DNA of 64,000 nt from Bacteroidota bacterium (GTDB lineage: Bacteria > Bacteroidota > Bacteroidia > Cytophagales > Cyclobacteriaceae): assembly GCA_022567155.1 (NCBI GenBank), contig JADFHN010000001.1, positions 83,062-147,061 of the forward strand, written 5' to 3'. Both the position numbers and the translations under genes were made by a program. Under the pieces are notes generated by a model, which was not told where the DNA came from, did no database searches, and was given only the letters and a program-made list of their open reading frames with translations. How positions within the stretch are numbered: position 1 is the stretch's first letter; every line of letters starts with the position of its first letter. Positions 37,960 through 47,278 of this stretch are shown piece after piece.

Positions 37960-38749
37960 TTAAATGGTATAACCCCCGTCTGCCGAATATACACCCCCTG
38001 TAACAAACGAGGAAGCCTGCGAAGCCAGGTATAAAGCAAGACCGGCAATATCTTCAGGTTCAGCTAATTCCGGTAAAGCCTGTTTAGCGAGCACATATTT
38101 CATAACCCGTTCATTACTTGTAAGGGCTTCGCTGAATTTTGTTTTCACCAGCCCCGGACAGATCACATTTACACGTATTCCCTCTTATCCCCATTCCCTG
38201 GCCAGTACTTTGGTTAAGGAAATCAAAGCGGATTTACTGATACTGTACAATCCGAGCCCCAAACCCGGCGTAATTCCTTCGATACTGCTGATATTGATCA
38301 CAGAGCCGCCACCGCTTTCTTTCATTGCCGGGTAAGCAAGTTTGCTGAGTTCCAATGGCCCCGTCACATTTACCTGCATGATTTTATCAAACACCTTACT
38401 ATCTGCCTCGGCAATAGGTCCATATACAGGATTTATAGCTGCATTGTTCACAACAATATCTATTCCTCCATACGCTTTCAACGTTAGATCGACAAGGTTC
38501 CTTATTTGCACCTGATCGGCCATATGCGCAGCTATTCCCATGATTTGCATGCCTTCATGCGAATTCATCTGCGACTTCATCTACGGCTTCCTGCTTTCTG
38601 CTGGAAACCACAACCCGGGCGCCCTGTTCACCTAAAGCCCGGGCTATAGCCTTACCGATCCCTTTGCTGGCGCCGGTTATGATTGCAATTTTATTGTCAA
38701 GCCTGAATTTTTTATCTATTTTCATCGTGCAGTAATAGATGAGCTGCAC
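37960..38749 (-). pseudogene. Broken short-chain dehydrogenase/reductase
   Basis: Pieces of one SDR lie in order. The first (38749 down to about 38560) has the cofactor motif [19 protein letters not shown]; a frameshift near 38560-38590 breaks it after DEVADEFA. The second (to 38185) has GGIDIVVNNAAINP, SVINISSIEG and YSISKSALISLTKVLAREWG, followed by an in-frame TAA at 38185-38187. The third (to 37960) continues GIRVNVICPGLVKT to SADGGYTI. One frameshift and one nonsense codon make it a pseudogene. The shape fits FabG/DHRS4-like SDRs. It is divergent from the MDR oxidoreductase at 38810. Confidence 0.8.
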
Positions 38750-38809
38750 ACAATTTAAGAAAATTAATGGTACAAGCCGTACGGACGGAACCAGTTAAGG
38801 AAAAAGAAT

Positions 38810-39787
38810 ATGAAAAGCGCTCAATTTGAACAAACAGGGTTACCCTCTGAAGTTTTAAAGGTAAAAGAAATACCTGTTCCCGAACCCGGTCAGGGTGAAA
38901 TAAGAATTCAAGTATCTGCCTGCAATATCAATCCTTCAGATTTAATGTTCATCCGCGGACTTTACGGTATTCGACCGGAATTGCCATCCGGTGCCGGATT
39001 TGAAGCATCGGGCGTTATTGATAAATGTGGTGAGGGTGTTTCCCTGAAGGAGGGAATCCGTGTTATCTTTTCTGCAGTGGGAGTATGGCAGGAATACGTG
39101 CTAGTTTCAGCAAAAACAGTAATCCCCACTCCGGAAGGTATGCCGGACGAAGTAGCCTGTCAGGCATTTATCAACCCGTTTACAGCTTACGCCATGCTCG
39201 AAGAATCCGGACTAAAGAAAGGGCAGTGGCTATTAATCACTGCCGGTGGTTCAGCATTTGGTCAGTTTGTTATCCAATTAGGTAAAAAAAAAGGAATTAA
39301 TGTGGTGTGTACCGTAAGGCGTGACAGCCATACAGAAGCACTCCTTGAGTTGGGTGCGACCGTCGTAATTAATACGGATAAGGAAAGCCTTTACAGAGGT
39401 GTTATGAAATTAACTGACAGAAACGGCTTTGATTATATTTTCGATGCGGTAGGAGGTGAACCAGGTGCCAGGGCGCTTGAGTGTCTGGCAAAAAACGGCA
39501 CCATGCTTGTTTTCGGATCGTTAAGCCTTGAAAATATTCCACTTAATAGCGGGCTTATGTTGTTCAGGAATCTGACCGTAAAAGGGTTCTGGTTATCCGT
39601 GTGGCTCTCGTCGTTGTCTAAAGAAGCCAGAATAAAGGTTACCTCAGAAGTATTGGGAATGCTTGCTTCCGGTGATCTCAAAGTCTCCATTGAAGCCAGA
39701 TATCCACTGGAGGATGTCGTAAAGGCAGTAAAACATGCGGATTCTTCCGGGCGCAAAGGAAAAGTAATTCTGGATTTGAACCTGTGA
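38810..39787 (+). CDS. Medium-chain dehydrogenase/reductase (quinone oxidoreductase or enoyl reductase type)
   Basis: A 325-residue zinc-lacking MDR protein. It shows the GroES-like N-terminal fold (NINPSDLMFIRGLYG, GAGFEASGVI), the Rossmann part with LITAGGSAFGQFVIQLG instead of the usual AAAGGVG, and GFDYIFDAVGG. The zinc ligands of alcohol dehydrogenases are absent, and the family resembles 2-enoyl thioester reductases and quinone oxidoreductases using NADPH. The start ATG follows an AAGGAAAAAG purine stretch, a fair ribosome binding site. It stands alone on the plus strand, next to a convergent PhyH gene 3 bases beyond its stop codon. Confidence 0.82.
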   Translation: MKSAQFEQTGLPSEVLKVKEIPVPEPGQGEIRIQVSACNINPSDLMFIRGLYGIRPELPSGAGFEASGVIDKCGEGVSLKEGIRVIFSAVGVWQEYVLVSAKTVIPTPEGMPDEVACQAFINPFTAYAMLEESGLKKGQWLLITAGGSAFGQFVIQLGKKKGINVVCTVRRDSHTEALLELGATVVINTDKESLYRGVMKLTDRNGFDYIFDAVGGEPGARALECLAKNGTMLVFGSLSLENIPLNSGLMLFRNLTVKGFWLSVWLSSLSKEARIKVTSEVLGMLASGDLKVSIEARYPLEDVVKAVKHADSSGRKGKVILDLNL

Positions 39788-39790
39788 TTT

Positions 39791-40720
39791 CTACCAGTCC
39801 TTAAGTCCAAGCAATTTCTTGCCCAGTTCAGTTAGCTTTGCAGCTTCCGATTGTTGTTGTTCCCAGTTTCTGGGGTCGCCGGGAAAAGCATAGCCATCAG
39901 GTGCTAATCTTTCTCTCCAGGAACGTACACGCCATTCCCGTAATTCCGTATTATTTTCCTGTGCTGGTGTCATGGCAATATATTGTGCAATACGTGGTCG
40001 GTCTGAACGGTTTGGTCCAATGCCATGGGCAAGCATGCTGTTCCAGATCAGCATGTCGCCGGCTTTCGTATTTATTTTTTCAATTTTCAACCTGGATATA
40101 TCCGGATTGAAAGGATCACGGTCTGAAGGCTGGGATTTAACCCATTCATCAAAATTCCGGAATAGTTCGGGAATACACTGAAAGCCGCCGGTTTCTTCTG
40201 ATGTGTCAGTTAACGATAAGACGCCTTGCACATTATTACCCCTGTTTGGATCAGATGTGTCGATGTCCCAATGGATAAATCCTTTAAATTCATCGCCTCT
40301 CACAGGAAAGTTAAGATTTACACGGTCAATGGATACCCACAATTTTTCCGTACCCCAGATATCAGTAAAGAGTTCATATATCTTCTGTTGTTGCCGGTTG
40401 TCCCACAGAAACTGATGATTATACAACTCCACCATCCCACTGCCTTCCAGCTCTTTCATCATTATTTTTCTCAGGGGAGGGCGGTACCATGTTGCTGGAT
40501 CTTTAGGGTCTTTCTCTTCAAATTCCCATATTATATTTATGAGTCTGTTAATATTTTTCCTGGGTACAGCATCCGGAATAATCACATATCCGTTTTCTTT
40601 CCAGAATCGCCATTGTTCTTCCGACATGATTTTTAACGGGTCATTATTTTTCCGTGCATTAAATGTCACCTTACGATAATATCCTGTACTTACATTTCCG
40701 GGCTGATGATCGTATCGCAT
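39791..40720 (-). CDS. Phytanoyl-CoA dioxygenase (PhyH) family protein
   Basis: A 309-residue Fe(II)/2-oxoglutarate-dependent oxygenase. The facial triad is formed by His and Asp in HWDID and the distal His in MLAHGIGPNRSDRPR, with the following Arg binding 2-oxoglutarate. The N-terminal FWKENGYVIIPDAV is typical of the family. Such enzymes hydroxylate small molecules or lipids with O2; the substrate is not deducible. It needs oxygen, so the organism probably is not a strict anaerobe in all conditions. It lies just upstream (by 80 bases) of an Nramp transporter gene on the same strand. Confidence 0.85.
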   Translation of the reverse strand: MRYDHQPGNVSTGYYRKVTFNARKNNDPLKIMSEEQWRFWKENGYVIIPDAVPRKNINRLINIIWEFEEKDPKDPATWYRPPLRKIMMKELEGSGMVELYNHQFLWDNRQQQKIYELFTDIWGTEKLWVSIDRVNLNFPVRGDEFKGFIHWDIDTSDPNRGNNVQGVLSLTDTSEETGGFQCIPELFRNFDEWVKSQPSDRDPFNPDISRLKIEKINTKAGDMLIWNSMLAHGIGPNRSDRPRIAQYIAMTPAQENNTELREWRVRSWRERLAPDGYAFPGDPRNWEQQQSEAAKLTELGKKLLGLKDW

Positions 40721-40800
40721 TTTAGTTTATTTTTTGGAACTGCTGCGTAAAATTTTTTATGATTTATCCGGGCTGGTACAATACAATATTAATGTTTCTT

Positions 40801-42078
40801 TTATTCAAACCAACGACTTACCAGTTCAGGGTTGAAAAGAGTGACAAAATAAATGACTGTAAATGCGCTGAGGAAAATCAGCCCCGCAATAGCAAGCCAT
40901 TTCATGCCTTTCGACGGCCTGTATTCTGCTCCCACTTCTTTGCTGTAAATCACTTTGTAATTCAGATACCCTGCAAGCGGGGCAACTACAAATGATAAGA
41001 TCGTAGCAAGATCAACAAGCTTGGTGAGATTATTCAGGTACTGGGAGATTACCAGATAAGCACCAACCGAAATAATAACAGCCCAGATCGTAAATGCTTT
41101 TTGTGAATCTTTTTTGGTTTTATTCAAAAGCAGTTTGGTAGTACGGGTAATGGCCCGCCCGTATCCGTCAACAACCGTAATGGTGGTGCTGAACATTGCT
41201 GAAAAGGCAGCTACAGCAATGAGGTAATAACTCCACTTTCCTATTGCTGCAGTAAACATGCTTATAACCTGGTGGGCAAACACCGGCGAGCTGTCTGAAA
41301 GACCGGTGCCTGTTCCATAAATAATCAGCGCTCCGAGCGTAAGAAAACAAATAGCCAGTACGGCAGAGATCCAGTAACCAATATTAAAATCCAGGAGCGT
41401 TTCCTTCAAGGTGGGTTTGTATCCAGTTTGTTTAATCCGTGCTTCGGCCCATAAACTTGGCCACGTTGAAATATCAACTGCGGTAGGCATCCAGCCCATC
41501 AGGGCGATTACAAAGACGATTCCTGCAGGAGCAAAGAGTTCTTTCGGGATAAAATCCGGGGCCCTTTCAACCGGACCATGAAAAACGGCACTAAAGAAGG
41601 CCACAATCACCGAGATCAGCAGTATTCCACCAACAACCTTTAGTAATCCATCCAGTGTCTTGTATTTTCCGATGCCTAGAATCACAATACAAATCAGGAG
41701 TAAAACGGCTGCCCATTGATCTGTGGTAAGTCCGATACGGAAAAGGTTTTCGAGCAATCCGGATGTTACAAACGTAACGGCAGCAGTTACAATAAACATG
41801 GACGGTATGGTAATCAGCAGGTATATAATAAGAATCCAGTTACCTTTCCGCTTATATCCGTCAATAATGCTTACGCCTGTGGCACTGGTATATCTGGAAG
41901 CAAATTCAAAAAAAGGAAATTTCAAAATGTTTGCCACAATGACGGCTCCCAGTAGTAAAAATCCAAAATCTGCTCCCGCACGCGTAGATTGCACCAGGTG
42001 TGATACACCGATACATGTGCTTGCAAATAACACTCCCGGTCCAAAAGCCTTCCAGAAATTATTTGATCTAATATTCAT
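40801..42078 (-). CDS. Nramp-family divalent metal transporter-like protein
   Basis: About 425 residues with eleven hydrophobic segments. I chose ATG at 42078 rather than TTG at 42120, because the N-terminal helix begins NNFWKAFGPGVLFASTCIGVSH, as in Nramp proteins (GPG----A--IGP). The Nramp metal site DPGN of helix 1 is replaced by STCIGVSH, and helix 6 has ALMGWMPTAVDIS instead of the usual MPHNLYLHS-like MPT/H pattern, so the substrate may not be Mn2+ or Fe2+. This kind of divergent branch occurs in Bacteroidota. It is inserted in the inner membrane. Confidence 0.78.
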   Translation of the reverse strand: MNIRSNNFWKAFGPGVLFASTCIGVSHLVQSTRAGADFGFLLLGAVIVANILKFPFFEFASRYTSATGVSIIDGYKRKGNWILIIYLLITIPSMFIVTAAVTFVTSGLLENLFRIGLTTDQWAAVLLLICIVILGIGKYKTLDGLLKVVGGILLISVIVAFFSAVFHGPVERAPDFIPKELFAPAGIVFVIALMGWMPTAVDISTWPSLWAEARIKQTGYKPTLKETLLDFNIGYWISAVLAICFLTLGALIIYGTGTGLSDSSPVFAHQVISMFTAAIGKWSYYLIAVAAFSAMFSTTITVVDGYGRAITRTTKLLLNKTKKDSQKAFTIWAVIISVGAYLVISQYLNNLTKLVDLATILSFVVAPLAGYLNYKVIYSKEVGAEYRPSKGMKWLAIAGLIFLSAFTVIYFVTLFNPELVSRWFE

Positions 42079-42904
42079 ATAGAAATCTGTTTCTGGCCTC
42101 CAATATATACAAAAAATCAAAAGTGCAATTATCGTAACTGTTCAGATTGGTATGATTATTTTTTACAATGTTCCCGAACTTGTTTACCCATCCGGTCAAC
42201 AGCCGTTACGACCGGTCAGATCTGGAGTAAATTCAAATGCCCATATTACGTGCATCAAAAAGCAGCTTTGCGCAGTGAGAAAGATTTCTCATGGCCTAAA
42301 AGGTGATTTTAAGGAGCAGTGCGTGTAATGTTTCCTTCATGGTGATATTAAAACGAAAAATCTCCTAATGAATCCTTTTTCAGAGGGAGCCTGGTGCATA
42401 CACTGCAATGCCTAATTGTGCAGAAAGGGATACCTTGTCCCTTAATGAAACGAGCAACCGAAGAATCTCATGAAATTAACACTGCTTTGCATGAGTCTTC
42501 GTTCCGCATTAAGATCCCATCTGAAAAATAGAAACCTCCATGCTACGCTCTGAGAAAGGGTAAATTATGGGAGCCCGATGCCTCCGCCGTAATTTAATTC
42601 TACTATGAGAGAAAAGTCACGGAAGCCCGCCTGCCGGCTGGCAGGTAACTTCCGCGCTGGAGAAGTTGTGAAATTCAGCCAGAAAGCGATTACAGAAATT
42701 GTTCATTATTAACCAATACTGAAAACCAAGAGTTACAAGGATGCTTCTTTTTTAAATATACTGCCATTATGGCAGTATATTTTCCTCTTTTGTATAAAAA
42801 TCAGCCATTATGTCATTAAAATCATTCATTTTCCTGTTGGTATGGTTTTTCCTGTAAGGATAAGTGTAAATGAAAATAAATTTTAAACTTTAAATTTTAA
42901 TACC
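42079..42904. other. Intergenic region upstream of hsp20
   Basis: No gene is supported here. It has a GCCTGCCGGCTGGCAGG-type palindrome near 42630-42647 and the perfect 29-base palindrome at 42754-42782 described separately. Confidence 0.5.
42754..42782. promoter_or_regulatory. Perfect 29-base palindrome upstream of hsp20
   Basis: AAATATACTGCCAT, one T, and then the exact reverse complement. It lies 122 bases before the hsp20 start. It may be an operator for a dimeric repressor or, with the T-rich stretch that follows, a terminator of upstream transcription. It is not the CIRCE element. Confidence 0.5.
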
Positions 42905-43333
42905 ATGACACTAATAAGATATTCTGATTTTAACACGATGCCTTCAACATTCAGTACACTGTTAGACAAAGTTTTCAGTGAGACTGTAAATGGATCAAGA
43001 ATACGCAGGTTTCGTCCTGACGTGGACATAGTAGAAACGGACAAAGCGTATGAAATTCATCTGTCTGTGCCTGGCATGGAAAAAGATGGTTTCGGAATTG
43101 ATGTGAATGACGGCGTACTTACCATAAGCGGTGAAAGAAAATTGGTACAAGAGAAGGATGAACATCACTATCATACCGTTGAAACGCAGTTTGGAAATTT
43201 TTTAAGAACATTTAATCTGCCTGATCATGTGGTAACTGCAAAAATACAGGCAAATTACACGGAGGGGATTCTATTGATAACTCTTCCAAAGGATGAGAAA
43301 AAAGCATTGAAGACAACCATCAAGGTAAAATAA
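42905..43333 (+). CDS. Small heat shock protein, Hsp20/alpha-crystallin family
   Basis: A 142-residue protein of normal length. The alpha-crystallin domain runs from about residue 38 (RPDVDIVETDKAYEIHLSVPG) to about residue 130, with the A-x-x-x-n-G-v-L motif in the form ANYTEGILLITLP, and a C-terminal KTTIKVK. It holds unfolding proteins during stress in the cytoplasm. A terminator hairpin follows at 43405-43430, so it is monocistronic. The upstream palindrome at 42754 may control it. Confidence 0.93.
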   Translation: MTLIRYSDFNTMPSTFSTLLDKVFSETVNGSRIRRFRPDVDIVETDKAYEIHLSVPGMEKDGFGIDVNDGVLTISGERKLVQEKDEHHYHTVETQFGNFLRTFNLPDHVVTAKIQANYTEGILLITLPKDEKKALKTTIKVK

Positions 43334-43404
43334 AATTTCATGCGATCGCAAATAGGTTTAGTTTAGGTTAGGCTCATTCATTGAGTTGATAGTTGAGATT
43401 GAAA

Positions 43405-43430
43405 GGCGGACTAAAAAAGTCCGTCTTTTT
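43405..43430 (+). terminator. Rho-independent terminator after hsp20
   Basis: GGCGGAC, loop TAAAAAA, GTCCGTC, then five T. One G-T pair in the seven-base stem. It lies 72 bases after the hsp20 stop. Confidence 0.75.
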
Positions 43431-43528
43431 CTATAAAATAAGAAAAAAGTCTGAAATTTAAATAACAAGTTGCATGTATTTACGTATAAAATTAAGAAAT
43501 TTAGAATTGTTTAAAACAAACAAGAGAA

Positions 43529-44971
43529 ATGAGTAGAAAAGCATTTTATATCGGTATTTTTTTAGCAGCGCTTGCAGGAGGTATGGTGGCTCTCGGAATA
43601 TTCAGCTTAATTGTAGGTAATCCGAATAGCCAGTCTTCTTATAATTCCATATCAGAACATCAGAAGGTAGCGCTTACCAATTTAGAGATTAAAGATATTC
43701 CGGATGTGGTTGTTCCGGATGGCCTGAATTTTGTGAATGCTGCAAGCAAGGCTACCATAGCGGTTGTGCACATAAAGTCAAAATATGATGGAGCATCCTC
43801 GGTAAACGGTTTTTTCAGATACCGGACTTTCCCATCTGCAGCAAAAGGTTCCGGTGTGATTATTTCTGATGACGGATACATCGTTACCAATAATCATGTA
43901 ATTGACGGAGCAAATTCGGTTGAAGTAACCCTGCATGATAACAGAAGGTATGAAGCAACTGTTATTGGAACGGATCCAACCACCGATCTGGCCCTGATAA
44001 AAATTGACGAAACCGGTCTTAATTTCCTCCTTTATGGCGATTCTGATGATTTGCAGATTGGCGAATGGGTGCTTGCTGTAGGCAATCCCTTTGAACTTAA
44101 TTCCACCGTTACGGCCGGAATTGTAAGTGCAAAAGCAAGGAATATCAATATTCTGGCAGACGAAAACCGCCTTGAGATCGAATCATTTATTCAGACGGAT
44201 GCTGTGGTGAATCCCGGAAACAGTGGAGGCGCCCTGGTGGACCTGGCAGGAAATCTGGTAGGTGTGAATACAGCCATTGCCACTCAAACAGGCACTTATT
44301 CGGGTTACTCATTTGCGGTTCCCGTTACGCTCGTTAAAAAGGTGATGGACGACCTGCTCGAATTCGGTATCGTTCAGCGTGGCCTGCTTGGGGTGATGAT
44401 CAGAGATGCCGCATTGCAGTCTCAAATAGAAGACGTGGATGTACTTAATGGTGTATATATTATTACAGTGAACAAAAACAGTGCAGCTGAAGAAGCAAAA
44501 CTTAAAAGCGGCGACATTATAGTTGGCATAAACGGAAGAAAGGTAAAAAATACTTCTGAACTTCAGGAAATGGTGGCCAGAAACAGGCCCGGTGATGAGG
44601 TGGAAGTAACCTATATCCGGGATGGCGTTGAAAGGACCGTAACGGCTACGCTTCGCAAATTCAACGGTGCAGCAGAAGTAGTGGATCGGCCTGAAGTTGC
44701 AATTATGGAAGGGGCTACATTCGAAAATATTCCTGAATCAGAATCCCGCAAACTGGGTATATACGGCGGCGTTAAAATAACGGATATTCAATCAGGAAAG
44801 TGGAAAGAAGCAGGAATTAAAGAAGGATTTATAATTACCGAAATCGATAAAACGCGTGTGCGAAATGTAAATGAATTGCGCATCATTCTGGAATCCAAAG
44901 TGGGTGAGCGGATTAACATACTCGGCATCAGCGCGGACAGAAAAAGAACCTACTATTCGATGAAGTGGTAA
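43529..44971 (+). CDS. degP: HtrA/DegP-type serine protease (Do family)
   Basis: A 480-residue trypsin-like protease with an N-terminal signal anchor (AFYIGIFLAALAGGMVALGIF). The catalytic triad is visible as TNNHVID (His), TTDLALIKID (Asp) and NPGNSGGALVD (Ser). Two PDZ domains follow: the first at about residues 290-385 (RGLLGVMIRD, SGDIIVGINGRKV), the second at about 400-480 (IKEGFIITEIDKT). It degrades misfolded envelope proteins. Next to hsp20, it suggests a stress-response region. Confidence 0.93.
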   Translation: MSRKAFYIGIFLAALAGGMVALGIFSLIVGNPNSQSSYNSISEHQKVALTNLEIKDIPDVVVPDGLNFVNAASKATIAVVHIKSKYDGASSVNGFFRYRTFPSAAKGSGVIISDDGYIVTNNHVIDGANSVEVTLHDNRRYEATVIGTDPTTDLALIKIDETGLNFLLYGDSDDLQIGEWVLAVGNPFELNSTVTAGIVSAKARNINILADENRLEIESFIQTDAVVNPGNSGGALVDLAGNLVGVNTAIATQTGTYSGYSFAVPVTLVKKVMDDLLEFGIVQRGLLGVMIRDAALQSQIEDVDVLNGVYIITVNKNSAAEEAKLKSGDIIVGINGRKVKNTSELQEMVARNRPGDEVEVTYIRDGVERTVTATLRKFNGAAEVVDRPEVAIMEGATFENIPESESRKLGIYGGVKITDIQSGKWKEAGIKEGFIITEIDKTRVRNVNELRIILESKVGERINILGISADRKRTYYSMKW

Positions 44972-45117
44972 GCTTGTAAATTAACGATCGCTGCGTGCAA
45001 ATATTTTTCCTAACCACTAAAAGCGCAAAGAACGCAGCGTATTCACGATCTTTGCGAATCAACCTTTGCGGTTAAATAATGTAGCTGGCACTCCCGCCAT
45101 ATTGTACCTGGGTTTTC

Positions 45118-45148
45118 AATTAATTTAAGGACTCATTATGTAGCTTTG
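45118..45148 (+). promoter_or_regulatory. Putative -7 element upstream of the aldehyde dehydrogenase gene
   Basis: TAGCTTTG at 45141-45148 matches the Bacteroidota -7 consensus TAnnTTTG, 29 bases before the start codon. A clear TTTG -33 element was not found at the right distance; only TTAA-type bases lie there. Confidence 0.35.
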
Positions 45149-45176
45149 CAGCTCTTCAGAAACAGATAATGTATTC

Positions 45177-46721
45177 ATGGAAAATCAATTTGGAATTGCA
45201 GAAGCGCTGAAAGAGTTGGGAATTCACAACGAAAACTCCGGTGTTTCGTCCGGGTCGGTATGGCTTACCGGCAAAGGTGAAAAACTTGAATCGTATTCCC
45301 CGGTAAACTGGCAGTTAGTCGGGGTGGTGCGATCTGCCACTGAAGAGGAATATAATCAGGTAGTAGATACGGCATTGAAGGGATTCAGGGAATGGCGGGA
45401 ATGGCCTGCCCCGAAACGCGGTGAAGTAATCAGGCAAATCGGACTGGAATTAAGGAAATACAAGGCGTCGTTGGGTAAGCTTGTTTCCTGGGAAATGGGT
45501 AAATCGTTCCAGGAAGGACTGGGTGAGGTACAGGAGATGATCGATATATGTGATTTTGCGGTAGGTCTCTCCCGGCAGCTTCATGGACTCACAATGCATT
45601 CTGAGCGGCCTTCACACCGTATGTATGAACAATACCATTCGCTGGGAGCGGTAGGTATAATTTCATCATTTAATTTCCCTGTGGCCGTTTGGTCATGGAA
45701 TGCAATGATTGCATGGGTTTGCGGAGATGTATGCGTGTGGAAACCATCAGAAAAGGTGCCATTGTGCAGCATTGCATGCCAGAAAATTATCAATACGGTT
45801 TTTGAAGCAAACGAGGTGCCTGAAGGTGTGTCATGCCTGGTTAACGGAGGCGTGCAAACGGGACAGCTCCTTTCGCACGACCGCCGTATTCCACTGCTTT
45901 CGGCAACCGGATCAATACGAATGGGTAAAAAAGTAGGAGAGGCCGTGGGAGCGAGATTAGGAAAAGCATTGCTGGAGCTCGGAGGCAACAATGCCATTAT
46001 TATTACCGAAGATGCTGACCTGGATATGGCCATCAGGAGTATACTTTTCGGGGCGGTCGGTACCTGCGGGCAGCGTTGCACTTCTACGCGCAGGCTTATT
46101 ATTCATGAAAGCATTTACGAGGAAATAAAAAGAATGCTGGTTAATGCATACAGCCAGCTTAAAATAGGGAATCCGCTGGATGTATCGAATCATGTAGGAC
46201 CACTGATAGACAAAACAGCAGTAAATCTTTATTTGAATGCCCTGGAAAAGATCCGGGAAGAGGGTGGGGTATTTGCCGTCGAAGGCGGATTGTTGGAAGG
46301 CACACAATATGAATCGGATTGCTATGTAAAACCGGCCATTGCCGAAGTCGAGAACAGCTACAAAATTGTACAGGAAGAAACCTTTGCGCCTATTCTTTAT
46401 CTGATAAGGTACAACAATATTTCACAAGCCATTGAAATGCACAACAGCGTTGTACAAGGATTATCTTCTGCCATTATGACTAATAATTTAAAATATGCTG
46501 AACAGTTTCTATCGCATGAAGGATCCGACTGCGGCATTGCCAACGTAAACATCGGTACATCCGGCGCTGAAATAGGGGGTGCATTTGGTGGTGAGAAGGA
46601 AACCGGAGGAGGAAGGGAGTCAGGTTCGGATGCCTGGAAAATCTATATGAGGAGGCAGACAAATACGATCAATTACGGGACGGACCTACCCCTGGCACAA
46701 GGAATAAAATTTGATATATAA
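45177..46721 (+). CDS. ALDH7-type aldehyde dehydrogenase (L-aminoadipate-semialdehyde dehydrogenase-like)
   Basis: A 514-residue NAD-dependent aldehyde dehydrogenase. It has SSFNFPVAVWSWN and VWKPSEKVPL for cofactor binding, the general-base Glu in LELGGNNAIII and the catalytic Cys in GQRCTSTRRL. The N-terminal and GGAFGGEKETGGGRESGSD-like C-terminal stretches follow the antiquitin (ALDH7) branch, which oxidises alpha-aminoadipate semialdehyde in lysine breakdown and also betaine aldehyde. Substrate is inferred from this branch only. It stands alone between htrA and a response regulator. Confidence 0.88.
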   Translation: MENQFGIAEALKELGIHNENSGVSSGSVWLTGKGEKLESYSPVNWQLVGVVRSATEEEYNQVVDTALKGFREWREWPAPKRGEVIRQIGLELRKYKASLGKLVSWEMGKSFQEGLGEVQEMIDICDFAVGLSRQLHGLTMHSERPSHRMYEQYHSLGAVGIISSFNFPVAVWSWNAMIAWVCGDVCVWKPSEKVPLCSIACQKIINTVFEANEVPEGVSCLVNGGVQTGQLLSHDRRIPLLSATGSIRMGKKVGEAVGARLGKALLELGGNNAIIITEDADLDMAIRSILFGAVGTCGQRCTSTRRLIIHESIYEEIKRMLVNAYSQLKIGNPLDVSNHVGPLIDKTAVNLYLNALEKIREEGGVFAVEGGLLEGTQYESDCYVKPAIAEVENSYKIVQEETFAPILYLIRYNNISQAIEMHNSVVQGLSSAIMTNNLKYAEQFLSHEGSDCGIANVNIGTSGAEIGGAFGGEKETGGGRESGSDAWKIYMRRQTNTINYGTDLPLAQGIKFDI

Positions 46722-46834
46722 CCATTTTTACCGGGCGTAACTTATATGAAGTCACGAATGCATAATACCATTAATCCTAATACGGTTTGTAAACTTCTTA
46801 TTTAATTCTATTTTTAAGCTTTAAATAATTCATT

Positions 46835-47248
46835 ATGACTGAAAAAAACAAATATTTTGCAGTAATGCTGATCGATGATAATGAAATTGATAATCTTATT
46901 AATCAGAAGATGATTGAAGCGTCAGGTATTGCGAAGTTTATCTATACCCACACAGGCGCTCGTAGCGCTATTGAATTTCTTAAAAATATACAGAATCTCA
47001 ATGAGTTTGCTGCCAAAGTTCTGCCAGATGTTATTTTTCTCGATATTGATATGCCGCTAATGGATGGATTTCAGTTTCTGGATGAATTTGAGAAGCTGAA
47101 CAATGAGTCAAGAGAAAAGTGCAGGATTGTTATGCTTACTTCATCCATCAATCCGCAGGATGTAAATAAATCGAAAAAATACAGCTACGTCAAAAAGTAT
47201 ATCAATAAGCCTCTCTCCCAGCGTAATCTCGATAATATGAACATCTGA
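46835..47248 (+). CDS. Stand-alone CheY-like response regulator receiver
   Basis: A 137-residue receiver domain with no output domain. Acidic pocket in LIDDNEIDN, phospho-acceptor Asp in IFLDIDMPLMDG, the Thr/Ser in MLTSSI and Lys in KKYINKPLS. Single-domain regulators of this type in Bacteroidota act in phosphorelays with hybrid kinases. No kinase gene is adjacent; the next gene is on the opposite strand, converging on it. Confidence 0.9.
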   Translation: MTEKNKYFAVMLIDDNEIDNLINQKMIEASGIAKFIYTHTGARSAIEFLKNIQNLNEFAAKVLPDVIFLDIDMPLMDGFQFLDEFEKLNNESREKCRIVMLTSSINPQDVNKSKKYSYVKKYINKPLSQRNLDNMNI

Positions 47249-47278
47249 AGAGTTTAATTTTCTTGCAATTTTATTTTT

